Shown: one piece after another, positions 41,663 through 50,414 of the stretch
Numbering within the stretch: position 1 is the stretch's first letter
Layout: the number at the start of each line of letters is the position of its first letter
Translations under genes and position numbers: made by a program
NCBI GenBank assembly: GCA_021734025.1
Contig: JAIPJS010000008.1
Location: 97,728 to 161,727 of the forward strand
Length of the DNA: 64,000 nucleotides
Direction of reading: 5' to 3'
Origin: Candidatus Neomarinimicrobiota bacterium
Lineage (GTDB): Bacteria; Fidelibacterota; JAANXI01
The notes under the pieces: generated by a model
Told to the model about the DNA's origin: nothing
The model's database searches: none
The model's input: the letters and a program-made list of their open reading frames with translations, nothing else

Positions 41663-43858
41663 TTAGCGGACTGTAAAAGTATATGATTGCTCATTTTTGT
41701 TGCCGGCTGCATCAACGGCAGATACTTGGATTGTGTGTTTTCCGCTCGCCAGAGGATGACGTAACCGGTAGGTCAATATCTTCGTTATCGGATTGAATTC
41801 AAATATAACCGCCTCCCCGTCGACAAGCAATTGGATACTCCTGCTTCCAGGGATACCGGCCTCTGCATCCCGCAGCGTCATTTCGATGCGGTCCAGGGAA
41901 GAGGCGGCCAAAGATTTGCTGGATGTCGGTGTGTTAAGATAGATTTCCGGGGGCAGACTGTCCCGGCGAAGGGTAAACGCCTCCAGGCTCAGAATTTCAC
42001 CAATTAACATGCTGTCGGCGGAGAATTCAGCGGGCAGATAATTCCACTTCTCGCCGTCTTCGGAGTAATAGATGCCCAGTTGATGTTTAGGGAAGGACAC
42101 CTTTGGCGTCCGAATGCGAATTTGGGCAGTGTTCCGAAACGGAACTGTTCTGGGGCCGAAAGCCCAAATCGGCGAATGGAATTCTTCGTTCGGTGCATCC
42201 TGGTTGTGATACCAGACCAGTGCCGGATAGTAGAGGGAATTCTTTTGGGCGTGGAGTTCGATGGCGCCGTCCTTGCTCCGCAATACCGATTCATTTCTCT
42301 GCCTGAAGACGGTGTGATTATCCTCCAGCATTTCAAGTACCTGCGTCGGGGTACCGAGGACATATGTCCCGTTCATGAGGATATCTGTAGGAATTGGTTT
42401 CGTGTACCAATCTTTCAGGTCGGCTGTCAGGAATTTGATAGTGGTATCGGATTTCTGAGTGATAATGTTTAGCTCCAATGGTTCGAACAACGGTTGAAAT
42501 GTTTTGACCCGGACTATCATCCCTCTGGGCGTGTAAATCCAGTCAAGTGTATGCGGAATTGCCGTGGTATCGGCACGGGGAGCGAACGGGTATAACATAT
42601 CTTTGCCTGGTGTAGGATTCTCAATCCGGAGGACAGCTGGGTTGCCTTCATTCGCGGGGACAGCATTTATTCTCAACGTGTCATTCATGAAGGACGTAGT
42701 ATCTGTTTCAAGCGATGCTAAATGGCCATCCTCGGTGACCTGGTGTAACTTGACTGCAGGGAGCAAACCCGGATCGGCCGGAAAAATTCTTGCCTGGATC
42801 CCGCCGTCAATCGGCTTCCACCAGACGGTGTAGTTATCTCTGGGAATGACTGTGACCGGAATTTCCACGGTTGATTCATTGCCATTAAAATCTCTGAGTT
42901 TGAGCGTCAGCCGGTGGTCGCCTGGAGGCAATTGGAGGTGTCCGTCTAGCTCATCCCGATAGAAAGGTAATCTTTGAGTATATTCCGTTTTGTATAATCG
43001 CTGAAACCGGCCGATATCCTCCCTGTCCAGGGCGTAGTTTCGTTCGATCATAATCAGGGGGGAGACGTTGAAACTGAACTGATCGTACTGGAATCGGAAG
43101 AGAAGGGAATCATTCTTGAGGACTTCTGCCGAGTAAATGCTGTATTTATTATAGACAGCGCTGACGCCATCGTAGGCCTGGATCTCCAAGCCAAATGTGC
43201 CGGAGACGGTGACTTTCTCTGTGAGGTAGCGGGTATTGTCGATCTGCTTGAGCCGGGGCATCTGAATAAATGGTGTCCCGTTGACGGTTGCCTCGTTCTC
43301 CAGGGGAGTGACAACAATTTGCTGAGGCGTCGGGGCGATAGCATCCTCAATGGAGAGGCCCAGGCTCAGAGGGTTTATTGGTTCATTATCCGCACTCCGG
43401 ATCTCAAAGTGAAGGTGTGGATACCGCGTCCCGGTATTGCCGGTATAGGCAATAATATCACCCTTTTTTACGGGAAACCGGTCAGATTGCGGGAAGAAAT
43501 CGGTATTATAAGATCCCGTTTCCATTTGGCGTTGATATACGGCATCTTCAATAAAACCCTCGAATCTGTCCAGATGAGCATACACCGCGATCCGGCCGTC
43601 GGACAACTTTTGATACAGAACTTTTCCGTATCCGGTGTTGGACGTTCGAATACGCCAAAGGTAGCCATCATCGACGGCAAAAACCTTATACCCGGCCGTG
43701 TTCCATGACTTAATGTCGAGGCCGGCGTGAAAATGTCGGCTCCGGTATTCGCCAAAACTTGAGGTTAAATAGGGGCTGGCATCTGTTGGCCAGAGATAAG
43801 ATTGGGCACCGAGCAAGCTCGGGAGCGTGAGGAGTAAGAAAGCAATTATTCGGGACAT
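41663..43858 (-). CDS. Exported M23-family metallopeptidase with large C-terminal beta-rich region
   Basis: A 731-residue exported protein. A signal peptide (1 to about 18, ending LLGAQ) precedes a LytM/M23 domain with zinc ligands H44 and D48 ('HFHAGLD') and H150 ('PHLHFEI'), with H148 as catalytic His. Such enzymes cut peptidoglycan cross-links. About 550 further residues are beta-strand-rich, with late segments typical of Ig-like or Big domains ('DAEAGIPGSRSIQLLVDGE', 'SGKHTIQVSAVDAAGNK'). The ATG is preceded by CAGGAA. It heads the operon with rhomboid and pyrimidine salvage genes, an unexpected combination. Confidence 0.88.
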   Translation of the reverse strand: MSRIIAFLLLTLPSLLGAQSYLWPTDASPYLTSSFGEYRSRHFHAGLDIKSWNTAGYKVFAVDDGYLWRIRTSNTGYGKVLYQKLSDGRIAVYAHLDRFEGFIEDAVYQRQMETGSYNTDFFPQSDRFPVKKGDIIAYTGNTGTRYPHLHFEIRSADNEPINPLSLGLSIEDAIAPTPQQIVVTPLENEATVNGTPFIQMPRLKQIDNTRYLTEKVTVSGTFGLEIQAYDGVSAVYNKYSIYSAEVLKNDSLLFRFQYDQFSFNVSPLIMIERNYALDREDIGRFQRLYKTEYTQRLPFYRDELDGHLQLPPGDHRLTLKLRDFNGNESTVEIPVTVIPRDNYTVWWKPIDGGIQARIFPADPGLLPAVKLHQVTEDGHLASLETDTTSFMNDTLRINAVPANEGNPAVLRIENPTPGKDMLYPFAPRADTTAIPHTLDWIYTPRGMIVRVKTFQPLFEPLELNIITQKSDTTIKFLTADLKDWYTKPIPTDILMNGTYVLGTPTQVLEMLEDNHTVFRQRNESVLRSKDGAIELHAQKNSLYYPALVWYHNQDAPNEEFHSPIWAFGPRTVPFRNTAQIRIRTPKVSFPKHQLGIYYSEDGEKWNYLPAEFSADSMLIGEILSLEAFTLRRDSLPPEIYLNTPTSSKSLAASSLDRIEMTLRDAEAGIPGSRSIQLLVDGEAVIFEFNPITKILTYRLRHPLASGKHTIQVSAVDAAGNKNEQSYTFTVR

Positions 43859-44024
43859 CTATAATTCCTGAGATCGTCTGCACATTAAACGGAGGGAAAT
43901 ATAGCTGTCCGGAAATGCAGTCGCAACCCTCTTTAAAGGATAAAATTTTTTTAGAGCGTTAAATGAGGTTTACATGCGTAATATAAAATTTACAGCATCG
44001 CCTGAGCAAGCTACTGCTTCCTAG

Positions 44025-44195
44025 TTACATCATTGAAATACTAACGAGTGCGTAACTCAGCCCCAAGCCGATAATAAAAACGACAAGATATACCCAGGGG
44101 TTATCCTGACGGAAAAACGGTTTATCCTTGTTATGCGGCTTATAGCCATATTCGTTAACTTTTTTCCGGTTGAATAAGTTGTAAAATAATTCCAA
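44025..44195 (-). CDS. Small basic single-pass membrane protein, paralogue A
   Basis: Not a known family to me. A 56-residue product from TTG 44193-44195 (best available start; no ATG in frame) to TAA 44025-44027. It contains 'KKVNEYGYKPHNK', 'KPFFRQDNPW', then a membrane helix ending 'LSYALVSISMM'. It is clearly paralogous to the protein encoded at 44379-44552: the charged motif, the Pro-Trp before the helix and the C-terminal Ser-Met-Met are all shared, and differences are mostly conservative, which argues for coding. The weaker start suggests it could be decaying. Confidence 0.6.
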   Translation of the reverse strand: MELFYNLFNRKKVNEYGYKPHNKDKPFFRQDNPWVYLVVFIIGLGLSYALVSISMM

Positions 44196-44378
44196 AACAG
44201 ATTCTGCCTCGTTTCGATGATTGATATAAGCTTAGACTCTTTGATAAATTCAAATACTATGCCACCAGTTCCTGAATAAGTAAGAATTCGGCATTGGTTG
44301 GAATGTTTGTATAACATGAGTTTAATATTCATAAATGAATAGTATGTAACTATTTATAAGTTATATGGGTTCCATGTT

Positions 44379-44552
44379 TTACATCATTGATACGCTCACC
44401 AGTGCGTAACTCAGCGTGAGGCCAACTACAAGAACGAAGACATATAGCCATGGATTATCCTGGCGAAAGAACGACTTCCGCTTCTTGTGCGGATTGTATC
44501 CGTACTCGTTTACCTTTGGTCGGGAGAATATCTTTAAAATTGCCTGAAACAT
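44379..44552 (-). CDS. Small basic single-pass membrane protein, paralogue B
   Basis: A 57-residue product from ATG 44550-44552, preceded on the minus strand by AGGAGGT at ideal spacing, to TAA 44379-44381. An amphipathic start (MFQAILKIFSRP) is followed by 'KVNEYGYNPHKK', 'KSFFRQDNPW' and one membrane helix (about residues 35-54, ending SYALVSVSMM). The basic N-terminal half should face the cytoplasm. A possible promoter lies upstream (TTGACT at 44617-44622, TAAAAT at 44592-44597, 19-nt spacer). The two paralogues are tandem on the same strand, 183 nt apart. I do not recognise a function. Confidence 0.72.
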   Translation of the reverse strand: MFQAILKIFSRPKVNEYGYNPHKKRKSFFRQDNPWLYVFVLVVGLTLSYALVSVSMM

Positions 44553-44825
44553 ACTAGTACCTCCTGCTTGGCTTACTGTTGCTTCCTACTCATTTTACTG
44601 TGTTACTTTGATTGACAGTCAATGATACATCCAATTTTCATGCCAAATTTAGAAAAATGCCATAGAAGTCTGTGAGCAGTTATCAGTTTTCTGATTGAAT
44701 GCAATTTGGATATAGTCTACAGTGAATGAATAGTTCAAGCGTATTCGGTAATGTTTTATATGATTTATTTTGTGCTCTCATATTGTCACCTCAACTGCAA
44801 TTAAGGAAATCTCGGCGCACCTGCC
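44553..44825. other. A/T-rich divergent intergenic region
   Basis: It separates the minus-strand small-protein pair from a plus-strand 28-codon gene. It contains an ATTGACAGTCAAT palindrome (44611-44623) overlapping the proposed promoter of paralogue B. Confidence 0.45.
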
Positions 44826-44839
44826 GTGATAGTTATCAC
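44826..44839. promoter_or_regulatory. CRP/FNR-superfamily-like operator
   Basis: GTGATAGTTATCAC is a 6-nt-arm palindrome that fits both GTGA-N6-TCAC (CRP core) and xTGAT-N4-ATCAx (FNR core). It lies 51 nt before the ATG of the 28-residue membrane protein. Confidence 0.5.
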
Positions 44840-44890
44840 TGGCGATTTTGTCGGAAATTTTTACCAAATCAAAAGAGATAGGGGGAAAAA

Positions 44891-44977
44891 ATGTATTTAA
44901 TTATCACGATTGCTGTTGTCGGATTGTTAGGGTTTTTGCTGTATTTTGTTGAGCATCGGTATTCGGAATTCAAATAA
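44891..44977 (+). CDS. Very small membrane protein (28 residues)
   Basis: ATG 44891 with AGGGGG 6 nt upstream opens a 28-codon frame, MYLIITIAVVGLLG.. to TAA 44975-44977. The product is one hydrophobic helix (about residues 2-20) followed by a charged tail EHRYSEFK. The size and form recall accessory subunits such as KdpF, CcoS or CydX, but the sequence matches none that I can name and no partner complex is adjacent. The good ribosome site and the palindromic operator upstream support a real gene. Confidence 0.5.
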   Translation: MYLIITIAVVGLLGFLLYFVEHRYSEFK

Positions 44978-45164
44978 TATCCGAATGGTCTCTGTGTACA
45001 TCTTCCGGGGATTTGGTAATTCTCCGGGCAATTCTCCCAAATGATTCTCTTCCCGTTCCCAAGAGATATTCACAATTTGTTCAGAAGTGTTTAAACTGTG
45101 ATTCTATCAACAGGATGTTGTCAATATTGAAGGTGAATAACAAAAATTGTTGAGGTAAAAACGG

Positions 45165-45473
45165 ATGAGTTTGAAAAAGCAGTATTTAAAAACGAAGCCG
45201 GTGTGTAAGGTGACCTTTCGGTTACCGGCAGAAGCCGCGGAAAATGCCAATTCTGTATCTTTGGTTGGAGATTTTTATGATTGGGACCCCTCCAAAACCC
45301 CTATGAAAAAGTTAAAAAACGGGAGCTATAAGGCTGTTCTGGATTTAGATCCGGATCAGAATTATGAATTTAGGTATCTGATTAACGGCGACGAATGGGA
45401 AAATGACTGGGAAGCAGACGACTACGTTGGAAATCCGTACGGCGCCGGTGAGAATTCGGTGGTTTCAGTTTAA
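45165..45473 (+). CDS. Stand-alone CBM48/isoamylase-N-terminal-type glycogen-binding domain protein
   Basis: A 102-residue single-domain protein with the AMPK/isoamylase early-set fold: 'KVTFRLPAEAAENANSVSLVG', 'DFYDWDPSKTPMKKLKNGSYKAVLDL' and 'YEFRYLINGDEWENDWEADDYVGNPYG'. The Trp residues and 'GDFYDWD' occupy the glycan-contact positions. Such solo domains occur in several FCB bacteria and may bind glycogen or other alpha-glucans; no enzyme domain is attached. GTTGAGGTAAAAACGG before the ATG gives a weak ribosome site. Neighbours give no further clue. Confidence 0.82.
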   Translation: MSLKKQYLKTKPVCKVTFRLPAEAAENANSVSLVGDFYDWDPSKTPMKKLKNGSYKAVLDLDPDQNYEFRYLINGDEWENDWEADDYVGNPYGAGENSVVSV

Positions 45474-45871
45474 AGGTTAATTCGGGAACGATTTCGGCAA
45501 CTGGTACCGTGCCAATTCCCGTTGTAGTTCTCTGGAAAATTTCGGGTGGGATACTCCCTCATCCCCGGTTATGTGACATGGAGTTCCCGCCATGAGCGAA
45601 TTGACTGCAGGTAGATCTTAACCAGCAGATCACTGGGAACAGATAAATTCTTCATGAATGAATCCTCAGTTGTATTGTTAAAATGTGTCGGAGTATACAT
45701 CACTGATATAATGGAGATTTAACCAGCATGTAAAAACTCCGTAAGGCCCACATCCGTTTAAATTAGAGAATTGATGTTTTGATTTGGAAGCGACGGGATA
45801 TTACTTTACCAGCGATACTTACAATACTCTAAAAGCGATTATAATTCAGAATTACAAAACAATACCCGCAT
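45474..45871. other. Intergenic region, possible very short minus-strand frames
   Basis: On the minus strand a 28-codon frame (45569-45655; ATG with TGAGGA upstream) overlaps the end of a second frame ending near 45475 whose C-terminal half (DEGVSHPKFSRELQRELARY) looks protein-like. They may be pieces of one decayed small gene. I see nothing else. Confidence 0.25.
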
Positions 45872-47200
45872 ATGAATTCTAAAGAAAAAATCTTTGTTCT
45901 GGATACCAACGTCATCCTCCACGATAGCGGCTGCATTTATCACTTCCAGGAGCACAATGTTGTCATTCCCATCACGGTATTGGAAGAACTGGATTCATTC
46001 AAAAAAGGAAATGAAACACTAAACTTTCACGCCCGGGAGTTTGTCCGCGAACTGGACTCCCTGAGTGGTGATCATCTGTTCAACGGCGGGGTAAATATCG
46101 GCCCGGAGAAGGGGAATATCAGTATCTTCCTGGAGAAGGAATTCCACGATGATCTCAAGTTCAATTTTTCGCCCCGGAAACCGGATCATCACATTTTGAA
46201 TACGGCGTACCAGTTGGCGGAGGACCATCAGGAGAAGGAGATCATCCTGGTCTCCAAAGATGTGAATCTCCGGATGAAAGCCAAATCGCTGGGACTCATG
46301 GCGCAGGATTATATGACGGATCAGGTCAAAGATATTTCTGCATTGTACACCGGGCTCAGGGTGGAGGAAAATCTGCCGGAAAACGTCATCGAACAGATGT
46401 ATCAGGTACCATTCGAGGTGGAGGCGAGCGCGCTGCCGGTAAAGAATCCTCTCAATCCAAACGAATATCTGATTATGCGGAACGGCCGGAAATCAGCACT
46501 TGGAGTGTACAATCCATTTACGCTCAACGTCCACCGGGTGGAAAAGACCTCAGTCTACGGCATTACTCCGCGAAATGCCGAGCAGACCTTTGCGCTGAAC
46601 GCGTTGATGAACACAGACATTCCACTGGTCAGTATCTCCGGTAAGGCCGGTACCGGGAAAACTTTGCTGGCGCTGGCAGCAGCGCTGGAGAGACGGAAGA
46701 ACTACCGGCAGATTTATCTTGCCCGCCCCATTGTTCCACTCAGTAATAAAGACATTGGCTTCCTGCCCGGGGATATCCAGTCCAAACTCGATCCGTACAT
46801 GCAGCCGCTCTATGATAATCTGGGTGTCATCCAGAACCAGTTCCCGAACTCCAATTCCAGGAATCGCCGCATTAAGGAGATGCTGGAGGAAGAAAAACTG
46901 GTTATCTCGCCCCTCTCGTATATCCGCGGCCGGAGCCTGGTGAATATCTATTTTATCGTGGATGAGGCACAAAATTTAACCCCGCACGAGATTAAGACGA
47001 TTATCACCCGCGCCGGCGAGGGCACCAAGGTGATTTTCACCGGCGATATTTATCAGATCGATCACCCGTATCTGGACAGCCAGTCCAACGGTCTCAGCTA
47101 TCTTATTGATAAAATGCAGGGCCAAAAGATCTACGCTCACATCAATCTGGAAAAGGGTGAACGGTCCGAGCTGGCGGAATTGGCGAGTAATCTGCTGTAA
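45872..47200 (+). CDS. PIN domain-PhoH family ATPase
   Basis: A 442-residue protein. Residues 1 to about 140 are a PIN domain ('[20 protein letters not shown]' with the first catalytic Asp, '[12 protein letters not shown]', '[16 protein letters not shown]'), a fold of Mg-dependent RNases. Residues from about 235 are a PhoH ATPase ('[20 protein letters not shown]' near 252-271, Walker B '[10 protein letters not shown]'). This is the PhoH2/YlaK architecture, thought to couple RNA unwinding and cleavage; in some bacteria it pairs with a small antitoxin, but none is seen here. It is monocistronic. Confidence 0.9.
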   Translation: MNSKEKIFVLDTNVILHDSGCIYHFQEHNVVIPITVLEELDSFKKGNETLNFHAREFVRELDSLSGDHLFNGGVNIGPEKGNISIFLEKEFHDDLKFNFSPRKPDHHILNTAYQLAEDHQEKEIILVSKDVNLRMKAKSLGLMAQDYMTDQVKDISALYTGLRVEENLPENVIEQMYQVPFEVEASALPVKNPLNPNEYLIMRNGRKSALGVYNPFTLNVHRVEKTSVYGITPRNAEQTFALNALMNTDIPLVSISGKAGTGKTLLALAAALERRKNYRQIYLARPIVPLSNKDIGFLPGDIQSKLDPYMQPLYDNLGVIQNQFPNSNSRNRRIKEMLEEEKLVISPLSYIRGRSLVNIYFIVDEAQNLTPHEIKTIITRAGEGTKVIFTGDIYQIDHPYLDSQSNGLSYLIDKMQGQKIYAHINLEKGERSELAELASNLL

Positions 47201-47823
47201 AACTGTCCGGGAATACCAGGGATTCCGTTAAAAAGGAAGCGGTAAAACGCAACTGTACTTCGATGAATAAGTGAACATTTTTTCAGTATTTGAGAAATTT
47301 TACAAAGAAATTGTGCAGTCGGAGAAATTAAGGAGCGATTACTGTCTATTCCGATATTTTCAAAGAAATGTGATGAAAATTCTCACTAATAAAAAAAACG
47401 ACTATTGAACCTTTTGGGTATTTTCAGCAATCTTAATGATTTTCAATTGCACTAGATTGGAATCACTTCCTCATGGCAAATCTGACAGGATCTACAGGTT
47501 GGACAGGATAAAAATAATCCCGGGACAGATTTAGGTTACGCTTTTGGCAATTTTTTGTTTGTAATCCGGTAAAGCCTGTACCTCCTGTCGAGTCTTTGAA
47601 AGCATCAAACCATTCATCATCTCACCAACATCTCTAGAAGTTTATCGCGTGAAAGCTTGGTGGCGATCCGGCAAGCTGATCGCGGGACTCTACAAAACCG
47701 AATTCAGCGGATTAAGGAAACGGATTTAGCACCAAAGAATTCTTTATAGTATACTATTCGCTGACACCGTTCGATGTTAGACAGGGGAATCAAAATCGCA
47801 CCAAGAGAAAGGAACTGCTCCCT
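47201..47823. other. Intergenic region with an ACAGGAT-type dispersed repeat
   Basis: A 17-nt quasi-palindrome (47370-47386) is identical to 35281-35297. At 47482-47591 a 'GACAGGATCTACAGG' unit is followed at a distance by its rough inverse 'GTAAAGCCTGTACCTCCTGTC'. No gene is seen. Confidence 0.55.
47482..47591. repeat. ACAGGAT-type inverted dispersed repeat
   Basis: GACAGGATCTACAGGTTGG and ACAGGAT on the left are complementary to AATCCGG, GCCTGTACCTCCTGTC on the right. Similar 'ACAGGATTTACAGGATT' arrays are known from the intergenic DNA of many phyla. Confidence 0.5.
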
Positions 47824-49521
47824 ATGGGTATCGCTGGAGACATAGTCATTATTGTGATTGCCGGGTTTTTCGGCGGCATCCTGATGCGGCTTTTGAAGCA
47901 GCCGTTTGTGCTGGGATACATTCTTGCAGGTATTATTATCGGTCCGTATACCGGCCTGTTCACCATTACCAATATTCACGAAATCGAGATGCTCGCAGAG
48001 ATAGGCGTCGCACTCCTGCTGTTCGCTCTGGGGCTGGAATTCTCGTTGAAGGAACTTAAACCAGTACGCTCAATTGCTCTGGCCGGTACCCCGATTCAGA
48101 TCCTGCTGACTATCGCGTTTGGATATGGTGTAGGTCGGGTTATCGGGTTGGACTGGCACGCGTCTATATGGCTGGGCGCATTGCTCTCCCTGTCAAGTAC
48201 CATGGTCGTGCTCAAAACGCTGATGAGTCAGGGATATATGGGTACCCTCTCCAGCCGGGTGATGATCGGGATGCTGCTGGTTCAGGATCTGGCAATTGTT
48301 CCGATGATTATCATTTTACCGCAGCTCCATGACCCGCAGGGAGGACTAGCTACTATTGGCTTTGCGGCGCTCAAGGCAGGGCTGTTTCTCCTGGGCATGA
48401 TTTTTCTTGGCACGAAGCTCATTCCAGTAATTTTGCGGCGGGTTGTCCGCTGGGAATCCCGGGAACTGTTTCTGCTGACCATCACTGCCATTGGACTCGG
48501 TGTAGGCTATGGGACATACCGGTTCGGGCTCTCCTTTGCACTCGGCGCCTTCGTAGCCGGACTGGTGATCAGCGAATCAGAATACAGTCACCAGGCGCTA
48601 TCCGATATTATTCCGCTCCGGGACCTCTTCGGTCTCCTGTTTTTTACCTCGGTGGGCATGCTGCTCGATCCCCGGTTTCTCATGGCCAACATCGACAGCG
48701 TGCTGTTATTACTCTTTCTGGCCATGGGAATGAAAAGCCTGATTTTCGGTACCGTGAGCTGGGCGTTTGGGTATCGCCGGGTCGTACCGCTTGCCGTGGG
48801 ATTTGGGTTGGCGCAGATTGGAGAGTTCTCTTTTGTCCTTGCCCGGGTTGGACTTCAAACCGGCTCAATCGACCAGGATCTCTACTCGCTCGTGCTGTCT
48901 ACAGCGATTATCTCGATGTTTTTTACGCCATTTGTCTCACAGCTGGTCTCGCCGATGTACCGGATACTGCAGCGGTTTCAATCGTCAGAACCCGCGTACC
49001 AATTCGATTTGCCGGAGGGGGAATTTACCGATCATGTGATCATTGCCGGGGGCGGCCACATTGGCGAAAATATCGGCCGAATTTTGCGGAAACTGGGGTT
49101 ACAGTTTGTGATAATTGAGTTCGACATCAACCGCGCAGACCGAATGCGTAAAGATGGGCTGTCAGTCATGTACGGTGATGCCTCAGAGTCAGTTGTACTT
49201 GAGGCCGCGGGACTTCGCGACGCCGCACTTTTGATTGCCACTATGCCTGCGGCGATTGAGATCAACAGTATCGTTGCGCATGCCACTGTCCTGAATCCCG
49301 ACGTGGATATCGTGGCGCGTGCTGATACGCTGGAGCACTTGCAATACCTCCAAAAGCAAGGGATATTCGAAGTCGTGCAACCGGAGTTTGAAGCCAGCCT
49401 GGAGATGACCCGACAGGCATTGACCCATCTGAATGTGCCGGAGGAGGAGATCAGTCAGTTTATCCAGGAGACCCACGTGGAATTCTATAAACAACTCCAG
49501 GAGGCGGCATCTCCGGAATAG
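47824..49521 (+). CDS. Kef-type monovalent cation/proton antiporter with RCK (TrkA-N) domain
   Basis: A 565-residue CPA2 transporter: twelve or so membrane helices (about 1-390) with '[20 protein letters not shown]', '[16 protein letters not shown]' and '[11 protein letters not shown]', followed by a cytosolic Rossmann domain, '[22 protein letters not shown]' (about 402-423), that binds nucleotides and gates transport. A helical C-terminus ends the protein. It would exchange K+ or Na+ for H+. No glutathione-linked KefF/KefG partner is encoded nearby. AAAGGAACTG precedes the ATG. Confidence 0.9.
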   Translation: MGIAGDIVIIVIAGFFGGILMRLLKQPFVLGYILAGIIIGPYTGLFTITNIHEIEMLAEIGVALLLFALGLEFSLKELKPVRSIALAGTPIQILLTIAFGYGVGRVIGLDWHASIWLGALLSLSSTMVVLKTLMSQGYMGTLSSRVMIGMLLVQDLAIVPMIIILPQLHDPQGGLATIGFAALKAGLFLLGMIFLGTKLIPVILRRVVRWESRELFLLTITAIGLGVGYGTYRFGLSFALGAFVAGLVISESEYSHQALSDIIPLRDLFGLLFFTSVGMLLDPRFLMANIDSVLLLLFLAMGMKSLIFGTVSWAFGYRRVVPLAVGFGLAQIGEFSFVLARVGLQTGSIDQDLYSLVLSTAIISMFFTPFVSQLVSPMYRILQRFQSSEPAYQFDLPEGEFTDHVIIAGGGHIGENIGRILRKLGLQFVIIEFDINRADRMRKDGLSVMYGDASESVVLEAAGLRDAALLIATMPAAIEINSIVAHATVLNPDVDIVARADTLEHLQYLQKQGIFEVVQPEFEASLEMTRQALTHLNVPEEEISQFIQETHVEFYKQLQEAASPE

Positions 49522-49556
49522 TACGATGAGTGGGCAACCGGGTTCCCCGGAGTTAC

Positions 49557-49940
49557 TTATGAATCGGAATCGTGATTGAGTAAGTAATCTACTGCCTCTT
49601 TTTCACTGGTAAATTTTGTTACGTTGAAGCCTGCGTTGCGGGAGACGGTTTCGATGAAATCGTGAGAATCGTCATCCGGATGAGTTAGCAGTGCAACGAC
49701 AGCCGATTCATCTATAGTCGGATTGTCCAGCATATCCTTGTGGGCGAATTTATATGATTTCAGGACCGGATCTTCGTTTCTGGCCTCCCGGACATCCACT
49801 AAATAGCGATGAATCCCTTCCTTCCGACCAAGAGCGTGGGCTTTCATATTCTGCTCCATTCCCAGCTCCCTTGTCATCGTACCCTGAACAGTGAGGATGA
49901 TGTATTGGCCATTTTCGGATACATATATAGTATAACTCAT
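49557..49940 (-). CDS. STAS/SpoIIAA-like domain protein
   Basis: A 127-residue protein of the SpoIIAA-like/STAS type: 'GQYIILTVQGTMTRELGMEQNMKAHALGRKEGIHRYLVDVREARNEDPVLKSYKFAHKDM' followed by 'AVVALLTHPDDDSHDFIETVSRNAGFNVTKF'. Members bind lipids or nucleotides or act in partner switching; the role is not known here. GGAGGCACTTA precedes the ATG. A decayed copy of the C-terminal half lies 263 nt upstream on the same strand (50203-50352), so the locus once held a tandem duplication. Confidence 0.72.
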   Translation of the reverse strand: MSYTIYVSENGQYIILTVQGTMTRELGMEQNMKAHALGRKEGIHRYLVDVREARNEDPVLKSYKFAHKDMLDNPTIDESAVVALLTHPDDDSHDFIETVSRNAGFNVTKFTSEKEAVDYLLNHDSDS

Positions 49941-50202
49941 TAAGTGCCTCCAGCCAGAAAGTAGTATCGACCCTACAAGTGTGGGTCCTCCATCAACGAT
50001 GTAATAATTAATTAGGTTTTATCCCGCCATCCAGAAAACCATTCCGTCACGGCGGGACTGATGAATGGTTTTTTGGGCGGGATTCCGCCCAGACTCCGCT
50101 CAGTGACGGAGTCAAAGCGGGAACCCCGGCTGTAAAGCCGGAGGGCTCCATATTACGGCAAATATTAAATAAATCAAGATATTTGAGCGTTTATAGGCAT
50201 AT
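49941..50202. other. Intergenic region with a cluster of hairpins
   Basis: Three hairpins stand in a row: AAACCATTC/GAATGGTTT (50036-50072), GGGCGGGATTCCGCCC (50077-50092) and GACTCCGCTCAGTGACGGAGTC (50094-50115). They are followed by a CCCCGGC/GCCGGAGG stem. Confidence 0.5.
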
Positions 50203-50352
50203 TTAGGTTCCGGAGTAAACCAGGTGCTCAACTGTCCGCTGTCGATCTGTAAATTTTGCTACGTTCAATTTGGCATTGCGTGCGACGGTCTCAATAAAAT
50301 TTTTGCCGTGATTGTCAGGGCTAACCAGTAACACCACTAATATTACTGACAC
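50203..50352 (-). pseudogene. Decayed partial copy of the adjacent STAS-like gene
   Basis: Read on the minus strand, the frame ending at TAA 50203-50205 encodes 'VVLLVSPDNHGKNFIETVAR' then 'NAKLNVAKFTDRQRTVEHLV', closely matching residues 80 to about 122 of the STAS-like protein at 49557-49940 ('VVALLTHPDDDSHDFIETVSR', 'NAGFNVTKFTSEKEAVDYL'). The N-terminal two thirds are missing, and stops occur just upstream. The DNA is also visibly similar (about 120 nt), so this is a remnant of a tandem duplication. Confidence 0.75.
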
Positions 50353-50414
50353 AAAAATATTATAAGTAGGACTGAACCTGGTTGGGAAAACTTTATCCCA
50401 TTATTGCAGGATTC

